Shown: piece after piece, positions 14,753 through 23,387 of the stretch
Layout of the letters: each line of letters begins with the position of its first letter
How positions within the stretch are numbered: position 1 is the stretch's first letter
Assembly (NCBI GenBank): GCA_964606695.1
Contig: CAZSHG010000024.1
Span: forward strand, 1 to 45,537
Direction: 5' to 3'
Length of the DNA: 45,537 nucleotides
From: CAZSHG01 sp964606695 [NCBI: uncultured bacterium]
GTDB lineage: Bacteria > UBP14 > UBA6098
The notes under the pieces: generated by a model
Told to the model about the DNA's origin: nothing
The model's input: the letters and a program-made list of their open reading frames with translations, nothing else
The model's database searches: none
Program-made: the position numbers and the translations under genes

Positions 14753-17700
14753 ATGAGATATTTCACAATTATTGCGACAATGACAATTATGGCGGCGTCG
14801 GTTTTCGCTCAGGCTCCGTTGGCGGGTTTGGACGAAACGCCGTGGAACTCCATCGCGGATGAAAGGCCGGTTATTTCGTGGCACGACGCGGCATTTGGCG
14901 CGGGGAAGATGGTTATCCTGTCCGCGACCTACGATTCCGACGGCGGGCTTATCGAGGGCAGGATTATTCCGCTGGTTGATGTCGATGGCGGTTTCGCGCC
15001 TCTGGACGATATCCCCTTCGGCACGATATCAAATAGCGAACGGAAACCCTGGCGCGGCTTCGACGAATACGGCGCAGAGGGAATCGCGCCTTTCGCGAAT
15101 AACCCTCCGGCCTCCGACGATTATTGCGCCGTGATGACGACTATTAACGCCTGCCCGAATTTGAATATTCGCGAGGGCGAGAATGTCCGGTCGGTCAATC
15201 TGGCGTATATCGACGCGGGGGAGACGTATCTTGTCGGGCATACGGAGATTGAACTTCGGCAGGTGTTTCAGGGCGAAACTCGTTCCCTTCGCACCGGCCA
15301 GTTATTGGACGATTATTTCCGGTCCGATTTGAGCGCGATGCTTTTGACCAGCCATTTTGCAGTGGATACGGCGGGCGAGCTTTTCGTGTCGGAAGAAGCT
15401 CAGGAGTGGGCGAGAGCATCCAACGGCTTGTTCGCGGTCAACGAGGCCGGCAAACGTCGATGGGTAGCGTTCAATCGTTCCTTCACCCGCAGTGCGGCTA
15501 TCGATGAAGCTTATTTCGAGAATGACGTCTGGCATGCAGTTGTTTATGCATCTCCCATTTCGAGGATAAGCGCGGTTATCGAGGATATCGACGGCCTGGA
15601 TTTCGGCATCGACAATTCGGTCTGGTTTGGGGAATCCTCTTTCGATAATAGTTTGCCTACAGCCTCATCGGAACCTTTCGCTTTCACCGTCGAGACGCGT
15701 TCGGCGGAGATGGATTTGTCTCAATATCATTTTCCGCGCACGCCTTTGCGGAATTTCGAGGAAGCGAGAATAAGCCCCGAGGCGAAGATTATTCTCGGCC
15801 TTGACCCATATAATGACGACAGCGACGGGGACGGCATCTCCGATTATCTGGAAATCCTCATGTTCTCCGATCCCACCGATGCGCACACGGAAAAGGAAGA
15901 TTTCAACGACTTCGAGCTTTATTTCGAGATGGGGATGTATCCGCCATTGACCACCCGGAAGCAGACTCCGGAAGAGATTAAAGCGCCCCCTCCGAAAGTT
16001 TATGCCCACGACCATAATCCGTCATCGACTATTCGTCCGATAAGCACCAAACGCGGTTCTCCCATGCAGATTAAATTCGAGAGCCTCGTTTATGAGGGCA
16101 AAATCGACGACGCGGAATCTGTCCGCGACCGGTTTGAGCTTCAGTATGTCTTCGTGCAATACGGCGAAGCGGCTATGATAAACTATGCCGCTAACAGGGG
16201 CACATATCAGATTATGCGCAGAACGGAAGAGTGGGACACGACTCTCTACGGCTCGGCGGACATCGATGAGGACGGTATTCCGGACGGTCTCGAAAACGCC
16301 GGCAGACTTTTCGGCGGAGAGAACTACCCGCATTACGGAATCCATTATTGGGAAGAAGACCTTCGTCTGCGTATGGCGTATATGCTGGGCGCGGAAATCG
16401 ACGGCCTGAATATTCGCGAGTTCATCGATACGACTCACTGGGGCGAGCTTGGAATAGTTTATATCAAAACATCTGCGGAAACCCTCGGCGGCGCCAACGG
16501 ATACGACACGGACAACGACGGCCTCGACGATTATGCGGAATATCTATGGTGCAGTTGCCCGCTATTGAAAAACTCCGATCCGACATCGAGTGCGCCTAAC
16601 GATTTCGAGTATGTTCAGCATCATTTTCTTCCGCCTCGGGTAGATTGGGTGGCCTGGTTCCAGGACTGGGATCAGGACTCGATTCCCAATGGCGCGGAGC
16701 TGTATTATATTCCCGAATTGGGTTACGGCATCCTCGACCCATATTGCAAAAGCTCGGACTGGGATCAATATTCCGACCGTCTGGAATGGATGAGCTGGCA
16801 GTTTAAGAATTGCCCTACCTGCCCATATCCGCTGGACGATCCTTTGCCGCTTGTTATTCGCAACGGCTGTCATCCGCTTATTCCGGCCTATCCGGAGCCA
16901 AGTATAGATAATTACAATAATTATATTACTATCCCCTTCGGCAATGTGATTGAATCATCCCGAGGTATTTCCGGCGAAGGCTCTTCGGAAGCAAAGGTTT
17001 CTGTAGAAATGGGTGCAGAAGCCGGACAGAAGTGGTGCGGGAACCCCCTTAAGACTGAAGGGCCATATGTAAAACTGTTTGGAGGTGGAAAATTCGAAGC
17101 CGCGACCGAGTGGAAGGTCTCAAACGAATGGGAATGGTCAACCCATGAGGAATTCGATTATGCCGATACTTATGTCTGGAATTGGCTGAGACTCAAAAAT
17201 ATTGGAACAGAACCCTTCGATAGAAACGTTATGGGAGACGACTATCACCAGATGCATTTCGATTTTTTCTGGCCGGGTGATCCCACGAGAGTATATGCTC
17301 CCAATGAACTTGTTTCCGGAATGGACGGCCTTGTGCCTTATACTGGCGGAACACTGGGATATCCGGATTCGGTAGATTTTCTGATTAAACACCAGCTTCG
17401 CGAGATGATCGGCCTGGGTGCAGATTTGGACCTGCCTGACCTTGATTCCCTTTCAAATGTCTCAAGTGCCATGGACAAATGTCGTTTTGCTCAGTGCGCT
17501 ATGCTTATTGCCGCAGTTCCTACTGCTGGATTAGCGGCAATCGGTTACGTTACAACTTTGGGCATAGAGTATAAAAATGGTCTGAATGACGCCGAAGCAT
17601 ATGAGGATGTGGACGATATCTACGGATCTTTCGTTAATTCCGAGATGGATGGCGAGACTTTTATCGTCCAGCGCCGTTCTGCGGATTTTTTCAATGATGG

Positions 17701-20700
17701 CGACGGCACTTTCACATGTAGTAACCTATGCGACTGGACTTCCATTCAGGCGGCTCATAGAAGCTATGTAACAGTGATGTGCGTTTATCCCGAGGAGAGC
17801 GAGTATGCCAATATGGTCAGGGAATCCCCGATAAAGGATACTCCGACCGCTGAAGATTCTTTTTATACCCTCAAAGAATTTATCGATAAATACGCCAGTG
17901 GCTCCCATGGACCTCCGAAAATCGAACATTTCACCTGGAGCGACGACGCCGCCGAGACCCTTATTCAAGTGGGATGTCTGCCCAATGTAGAGTTAAACGG
18001 CACATGGATACCGCCCTCCGGATCGACTTGTGATACTATTAAATATGCCGCCCAATGGGTTGTTGTATCGAGTATCGATACTATCACCGAGCCTTCTCGG
18101 AAGGACGATCTCTGTTCGAGAAGCGATTCTCTATTCCTATGCGGAAACACAAAACTCAGACCGGGGGATATTTTCGTTTTCAACTACATACGCGATTCCG
18201 ACAACGATACTCTCGAAGACAACATGGAGATTATCTTCGGAACTAATCCCCATAAAGCGGACTGCGACGGGGACGGCCTCTTCGACGGCTACGAAATCAA
18301 ACTCGGCCTGAATCCGCTAAACCCCAATTCGGACAACAGCCTCTACGAAGCCTCCGACGGCCCGGAGATGGAATGGCTCTTGACCACCGACACCCTCCGC
18401 CTTCCCGTGGAGACTTTCGACGGCGATACTATCTATCCTCCGAGAGTGAGCTGGGACAGCACCCTTGCCCACAGTCCGCGTCTTACTTCCGATCATCGGG
18501 ATTTCGTGCCGTGGTCATACAATGACGGCGCATATAACGCAAAAAACGATGACCAATTCATGGACGCCAATCTCAACGGCCTCGCAGACTGGGTCGAACA
18601 CTATTTCCGCGACCCGAATAATTACTGGAACGGCAGGTTCAGAATCACATGGGACGGCGAACAAACGCGCACCAATCCCTTCGGTTATTCGAACAAGGTG
18701 AAAGAGTCCCGCTTCGTCCGCAGGGATTCGACAATCACCCATCTTTCCGATACGACGACCCTCTACGGCGGCAACCGCGTCCTCGAAATAGCCTGCTGGG
18801 ACATGACCGGCGAAGGCGCGGGAATGTGGGATCATGCGTATGCATACTTCAAGCTTTTCAACTGCGAGATAGAGGTGAACAAGTATCTCGAAATTTCCTA
18901 CGACCTCTGGCCAAGAACAGCCAACGGTAAGCATATCTGTATCGACCTGCTATTCTCCGACCACACCCGTGCAATCACCGATTCGACGTTCAAAGATGAC
19001 AACGGCGCACGGATGCATCCGGCGTGGCGGCCATCGGCGGTATCGGTCGATACTTTCCATCGTGTTCACGCCTCCCTTGCGCCTTTCGACGGCAAGACAA
19101 TCGTCGGAATTATGGTCGGTTACGAGGATAACCCCAACGACGAACACGGCCTTGTTCACGCATATCTTGATAATCTGACTATCACTAACAAAAACCTCGT
19201 CCTTGAATTCGAGCCGGATCAGGCACCGGAAGAAGGATTCAACGTGAACACAACTAAAGGAGAAACGGTAGGCTTCCGATCCTGGGAGGACGCCGATGTC
19301 ATGCCTTCTTGCTCTCTGGCAATGCTCTCCAGCCCCGATCCTCGGGACACTACGGATATACCCATCGATACAATGCTCTACGGCCCGCGCGGCATGGTTT
19401 ACGAAGTCAACGGCTACGCGGACCCGATGATGGTCGATAGCTCCCAGTTCGGCGAGTATCATTTCATGTTCTCCCTTCTTCCGGAAGACCTTGATTACTC
19501 CATCGAACCCTGGACAATTCTCGGCTACTACATCTGGCACGAACACGCGCCGAATCTCTACCATGAACGTCACGACCTGCCCGACCTAGTTCCGCCGAAG
19601 GTCATAATAGATTTCGAGATATACAATCCCTTCACCCACGAAACAGTATTTATGCTCGATTATCTATGGGCAAATGACGAGGAAATCAAAGACCAGTGGG
19701 GGAATTCTTATTATCCATGGGAACGGAATGAGATAGATCCGGAAGATGATTTGACTTATCGCCCTGTCTCAGGCGACTTCTGGCGTTATGTCGATATTCA
19801 ACTGCCGGACATCTTAAACGACTGGCTGATAAAGGATATACTCATCAGATACTCTTCAGACCTGCCGCTCATGGGCAACCTGCGGAGTTATATCGACAAC
19901 GTCGCGATTTTCCAGCGCCGCGACAACGTCTATGCCGACACCTTCGGCGTTTACATCCACTTCGGCGATATGCTCGCCGACGACGTCGATAACAACGTCG
20001 ATACAATCGTCGATTGGGAAGAGATTCACATCCACAAGATTCCCGAGTCTCATCTCACACAGGATTTCGTTGCGAAAACCTACGCATCCCTTCTGCTTTC
20101 AAACGATATCGGCCCATGGTCTTTCACGGTTGATACGGTCAGCGGAGACACGAGCTGGAATTGGTTCGAGATTGACCACGCCACGGGAGACACTTGCTAC
20201 AGTTGGTTCGCGGAATTTGCTATGCACGAGGCGGATTCTTCCTTCAAACTGGCAAACACATGGATATCCTACGAGGACAGCCTTACGACGATAATCGACG
20301 TCGATAGTTTCTCGACAAGCGATTTCAACGACGATGATTCCCTGCATAATTTCGGCTTCACGAGCAATATTCCGGGGGATATCGACCATATTTATAACCC
20401 TAAAATCCTCTGCCAGAGGGTATTCGCCGCCCATGAATTCGAAGGTGTTCTCCTTATTCAATCTTTCACAGAAGGGTTCCTTTACGAATTCATGGACAGC
20501 ACAAAACTGTTCGACGTTCGCCAGCTGAATCCATGTTCCCTATGCACCCAGCGATGCCTTTTCATGGTCTATGAAGCTTGGGCCGAGACCGGCATAATTA
20601 CTATGGGCTACAAGCTCGAAGGTTTGGACGAGATTATCTGGTTCGAACCGATTTCCTCGCCCGTTCAGGCCGAATACCGCGACGCCGTGCCCGATACATT

Positions 20701-21361
20701 CACACTCGGCGACTCGACGAGGATAGTCGAATCGGTTTGGGTGAAGGCCTCGCCAAACGCGAAGGCTTTTATCGATAATTTCATGTTGCGACGAGCCTTC
20801 TTCGCATCATTCGAGCCAAACGACCCCCCGACCTTCGTCCACGACGACCTAAATTTTGTCGAGAACGTCACGGCGGACACCTGCGACATTTTCTCCCCCG
20901 CCGGCTTATGGCCGACTCCGACCAACGCCGATCACTACCTCATGATTCACGGCGAGGTCAACGGCTTCAGTCCGGCGCGCTTCCGCTACGACTTATGGGA
21001 ACTTCCTCCTTTCGAGGAACTCGAACTGACCGACAAGAGCGCGCTGAGCTTCGACATTTATTACCATTTCGACTTCCCGGCGACCTTCGGCAACGCAATT
21101 CTCGACCTGCGCCTGATTAGCTTCGACGATACCGATACAAGCTGGCTCTCGGAGTATTTCCTTCCGGACGAAGCCGGCGAGATATACGCGCCGCACCTAC
21201 GCGTCGATGCACTCGACAGATGGGTCACGGTGCGCGTTCCGCTCGGTGACCTGCCGGACATGAGAAAAGTGGACCGAATTTCCGTCTATTTCAACAAACC
21301 CTCGGTGGTCTCGCCCGGCGAATACCGGATTTTCATCGATAACATCCTAATAACAATATAG
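14753..21361 (+). CDS. Giant secreted calcium-binding (TSP3-repeat) and jelly-roll protein, 2202 aa
   Basis: Signal peptide MRYFTIIATMTIMAASVFAQ. Thrombospondin-3-like Asp-rich calcium loops occur near residues 348 (NDDSDGDGISDYLEI), 501 (DIDEDGIPDGLENAG), 582 (DTDNDGLDDYAEYL), 640 (DWDQDSIPNGAELY), 1147-1175 (DSDNDTLEDNMEI, DCDGDGLFDGYEI) and about 1270 (DANLNGLADWVEHYF). After about 1320 there are several jelly-roll domains of the type LEISYDLWP...HPAWRP...GKTIVGIMVGYED...YLDNLTI, repeated to the C terminus (YRIFIDNILITI). No protease or glycosidase motif is visible and there is no PNPFN sorting domain. Only 9 bp separate it from the next gene, which does carry one, so the two may form one surface complex. 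The start has AAGGCGG upstream. Confidence 0.85.
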   Translation: MRYFTIIATMTIMAASVFAQAPLAGLDETPWNSIADERPVISWHDAAFGAGKMVILSATYDSDGGLIEGRIIPLVDVDGGFAPLDDIPFGTISNSERKPWRGFDEYGAEGIAPFANNPPASDDYCAVMTTINACPNLNIREGENVRSVNLAYIDAGETYLVGHTEIELRQVFQGETRSLRTGQLLDDYFRSDLSAMLLTSHFAVDTAGELFVSEEAQEWARASNGLFAVNEAGKRRWVAFNRSFTRSAAIDEAYFENDVWHAVVYASPISRISAVIEDIDGLDFGIDNSVWFGESSFDNSLPTASSEPFAFTVETRSAEMDLSQYHFPRTPLRNFEEARISPEAKIILGLDPYNDDSDGDGISDYLEILMFSDPTDAHTEKEDFNDFELYFEMGMYPPLTTRKQTPEEIKAPPPKVYAHDHNPSSTIRPISTKRGSPMQIKFESLVYEGKIDDAESVRDRFELQYVFVQYGEAAMINYAANRGTYQIMRRTEEWDTTLYGSADIDEDGIPDGLENAGRLFGGENYPHYGIHYWEEDLRLRMAYMLGAEIDGLNIREFIDTTHWGELGIVYIKTSAETLGGANGYDTDNDGLDDYAEYLWCSCPLLKNSDPTSSAPNDFEYVQHHFLPPRVDWVAWFQDWDQDSIPNGAELYYIPELGYGILDPYCKSSDWDQYSDRLEWMSWQFKNCPTCPYPLDDPLPLVIRNGCHPLIPAYPEPSIDNYNNYITIPFGNVIESSRGISGEGSSEAKVSVEMGAEAGQKWCGNPLKTEGPYVKLFGGGKFEAATEWKVSNEWEWSTHEEFDYADTYVWNWLRLKNIGTEPFDRNVMGDDYHQMHFDFFWPGDPTRVYAPNELVSGMDGLVPYTGGTLGYPDSVDFLIKHQLREMIGLGADLDLPDLDSLSNVSSAMDKCRFAQCAMLIAAVPTAGLAAIGYVTTLGIEYKNGLNDAEAYEDVDDIYGSFVNSEMDGETFIVQRRSADFFNDGDGTFTCSNLCDWTSIQAAHRSYVTVMCVYPEESEYANMVRESPIKDTPTAEDSFYTLKEFIDKYASGSHGPPKIEHFTWSDDAAETLIQVGCLPNVELNGTWIPPSGSTCDTIKYAAQWVVVSSIDTITEPSRKDDLCSRSDSLFLCGNTKLRPGDIFVFNYIRDSDNDTLEDNMEIIFGTNPHKADCDGDGLFDGYEIKLGLNPLNPNSDNSLYEASDGPEMEWLLTTDTLRLPVETFDGDTIYPPRVSWDSTLAHSPRLTSDHRDFVPWSYNDGAYNAKNDDQFMDANLNGLADWVEHYFRDPNNYWNGRFRITWDGEQTRTNPFGYSNKVKESRFVRRDSTITHLSDTTTLYGGNRVLEIACWDMTGEGAGMWDHAYAYFKLFNCEIEVNKYLEISYDLWPRTANGKHICIDLLFSDHTRAITDSTFKDDNGARMHPAWRPSAVSVDTFHRVHASLAPFDGKTIVGIMVGYEDNPNDEHGLVHAYLDNLTITNKNLVLEFEPDQAPEEGFNVNTTKGETVGFRSWEDADVMPSCSLAMLSSPDPRDTTDIPIDTMLYGPRGMVYEVNGYADPMMVDSSQFGEYHFMFSLLPEDLDYSIEPWTILGYYIWHEHAPNLYHERHDLPDLVPPKVIIDFEIYNPFTHETVFMLDYLWANDEEIKDQWGNSYYPWERNEIDPEDDLTYRPVSGDFWRYVDIQLPDILNDWLIKDILIRYSSDLPLMGNLRSYIDNVAIFQRRDNVYADTFGVYIHFGDMLADDVDNNVDTIVDWEEIHIHKIPESHLTQDFVAKTYASLLLSNDIGPWSFTVDTVSGDTSWNWFEIDHATGDTCYSWFAEFAMHEADSSFKLANTWISYEDSLTTIIDVDSFSTSDFNDDDSLHNFGFTSNIPGDIDHIYNPKILCQRVFAAHEFEGVLLIQSFTEGFLYEFMDSTKLFDVRQLNPCSLCTQRCLFMVYEAWAETGIITMGYKLEGLDEIIWFEPISSPVQAEYRDAVPDTFTLGDSTRIVESVWVKASPNAKAFIDNFMLRRAFFASFEPNDPPTFVHDDLNFVENVTADTCDIFSPAGLWPTPTNADHYLMIHGEVNGFSPARFRYDLWELPPFEELELTDKSALSFDIYYHFDFPATFGNAILDLRLISFDDTDTSWLSEYFLPDEAGEIYAPHLRVDALDRWVTVRVPLGDLPDMRKVDRISVYFNKPSVVSPGEYRIFIDNILITI

Positions 21362-21370
21362 GAGACTATA

Positions 21371-22102
21371 ATGAAAACTCGACATTTAACAATTATCCTT
21401 TTCGTGTGCGTGTTTGCGGCGTTCGCCTCGGATGAGCCGCTGATTTCGAGCGTCGTCGCGGTAGAGAAAGAAATCGGCCGAACCGAGGTCGCGCTCAACC
21501 TGAGTTTTTCAGAAAAAGCCCTACAATCGAAAACAATCCTCATCGAATGGCCGGCAAAATCGCTCATACTTATCGAGCCGGACATCGACGGCGTCGATTT
21601 TTCGGTCGAGGGCGACAAGCTCGCGCTGTTCTTCCCGCAAAACTGGACGAAACCTGTCGAAATCGCGTTCGAGTCGCGCACGACCACGCCCATTAGCGGA
21701 GTTCTGAACCTTACTATGCTTGAATCCGCCGACAGCGAACCCTCCATCTGGCCGGACATAGTCGTTTTCGAGAAGACGCTCGAAATCCCGCGCGAGGTTG
21801 CCGATAATCCCCCCGACGGCCTCCCCCGCACGCTCGGCCTGAGATGCATGCCGAACCCGTTCAACGCGAGCGTCACTATCCAATGGGATTTGCCGGGCGA
21901 TTCCGACGCGCGCCTCGCGGTTTACGACATCCTCGGCAAGAAAATCTCGGAGCTATGGTCTGGCCACAAATCCGCAGGGACATATAGCACGGTCTGGAAC
22001 GGCACGAACGCGGACAACTCGCGCGCCTCATCGGGGATATATTTCGTGAAACTCGACACCGCCGCCGAATCGAAAATATTCAAAATCCAATTGATACGAT
22101 AA
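21371..22102 (+). CDS. Small secreted protein with FlgD-like/type IX C-terminal sorting domain
   Basis: A 243-residue protein with GGAG upstream. Signal peptide MKTRHLTIILFVCVFAAFA, a beta-rich domain (about 22-145), and a C-terminal sorting domain (about 152-243): GLRCMPNPFNASVTIQWDLP, AVYDILGKKISELW, GTYSTVWNG, SSGIYFVKL, KIFKIQLIR. This domain is typical of type IX-like export and surface attachment in the FCB group. It lies immediately behind the giant protein that lacks such a domain, and may anchor it. Confidence 0.82.
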   Translation: MKTRHLTIILFVCVFAAFASDEPLISSVVAVEKEIGRTEVALNLSFSEKALQSKTILIEWPAKSLILIEPDIDGVDFSVEGDKLALFFPQNWTKPVEIAFESRTTTPISGVLNLTMLESADSEPSIWPDIVVFEKTLEIPREVADNPPDGLPRTLGLRCMPNPFNASVTIQWDLPGDSDARLAVYDILGKKISELWSGHKSAGTYSTVWNGTNADNSRASSGIYFVKLDTAAESKIFKIQLIR

Positions 22103-22240
22103 ACAAGGGAGCATGCTCCCTTGTTCACGTCTCGTCGCATAGCTCCAGCTATGCGACGAAAGTGCATCCGAAGCTCTGCTTCGCGAAGACGAAGCGGAGC
22201 TTCGGATGCAGGGGCGTAACACAGCTAAAGCTGTGTTACG
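22102..22240. repeat. Cluster of four perfect or near-perfect palindromes
   Basis: In order: arms AACAAGGGAGCA with its complement (22102-22125), directly at the stop of the preceding gene and able to act as its terminator; TCGTCGCATAGCT with its complement (22132-22159), called A; GCATCCGAAGCTCTGCTTCG with a one-mismatch complement (22164-22209), called C; and CGTAACACAGCT with its complement (22215-22240), called B. The last borders the truncated transposase. An A/B hybrid recurs at 40023-40065. Confidence 0.8.
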
Positions 22241-23250
22241 AGAGAACAAACTACTCTCAATTAAGGAGTTATATTGAGTTACACACCGATGCGTCAAAGC
22301 TCTATCACCTCGGTTGCGGAAAGGTTTCGCTGAACACTATGTCGAACGCTCTTGCTCAAAGGCCGTCCGAAGTTTTCCGAGACTTTTTCTATCGGCTTTT
22401 ACAAAAAACTCCCAGAACACAGATGAAGATTGGTAGAAATTTCAAGAAGTTCGTTTCGATAGTCGATGCTACATGCATGCCTATGAAGGGGCACGGAACC
22501 GAATGGGCGAAGGGTGGAAAAAGCCGTCAGGAAGCCCGTGCGCACGTTTTGATAGATGCTTCGGGAATGCCCCTCGACATGGTCGTTTCCGGTGCTTCGA
22601 TGCACGAGATAAAAGGCATGAGCGGACTCGATCTGGCGGGAACCGAGGTTTTGGTTATGGATCGCGGATATTACGGCTTCGATCTTTGGCGAAAGCTCGA
22701 TAAACAGGGCATCACGTTCGTTACGCGTGCAAAACGAGACGTTCGGTATGAAGTAGTCTCGAATCGTCGGGGAAGACGTCCCAAAGGTGTAATCGAGGAT
22801 CAGGAAATCCGGTTCGATAACCGCAAGAAACGTGATGCTATCAAGGGTTTACGGATGAGAAGGATAGTTTTCATGTCCCATAAAGGCAAACTAACCTTCC
22901 TCACCAACGACCTCGAATCGTCGGCAAGCGTTATCTGTGAACTATACCGAAGCCGTTGGGAGATTGAGGTTTTCTTCAAATGGATCAAGCAAAACCTTAA
23001 AATCAAGCGGTTTTACGGACGGAACAAGAACGCAATCGAGTGCCAGTTGTGGGTTGCGATGATTGTTTATTTGTTGATTTATATGTTAAAAAAAAATCAT
23101 TCTTATAAGGGGTCTAATTTGACCTTAATTCGGTTAATTAGCGCGAAACTATTCTCGAACGTTACCATCGCCCATGCGCTAAGTCCACCCAAATCAAGCT
23201 CTTACAAGAATGACCATCAACTTAAACTCTTTAATTCTTTGGGACAGTAG
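22162..23250 (+). pseudogene. 5'-truncated IS4-family transposase
   Basis: The DDE core is clear: first D in SIVDATCMPM, second D in VMDRGYYG, and YRSRWEIEVFFKWIK, which fits the IS4 YREK signature (Y-2-R-3-E-6-K). The C-terminal third looks complete. Homology starts only at about base 22250 (YSQLRSYIELHTDASKLYHLG), so the N-terminal roughly 60-70 residues found in full IS4 transposases are missing. The first 30 codons of the open frame come from palindromes C and B, not from a transposase. No matched terminal inverted repeats are visible. It is read as a dead IS relic whose 5' end was replaced by palindromic repeats. Confidence 0.8.
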
Positions 23251-23387
23251 TTATCTGAAATTAACGCTTTTTTATCTCGCCGGAAATAGGGAATAATCGC
23301 AAGAAGCCGCTTGTATTTTTGGCCGAAGTGGATTATTTTTTGTTAGCGTCGCTATTTAACAACATATCCTAAAAATAAGGAGAGAGA

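Noticed and set aside
22102-23387. Complete insertion sequence with terminal inverted repeats
   Set aside because: The transposase lacks its N-terminal domain and I could not find matching terminal repeats; the palindromes upstream are not IS ends because they do not recur downstream.
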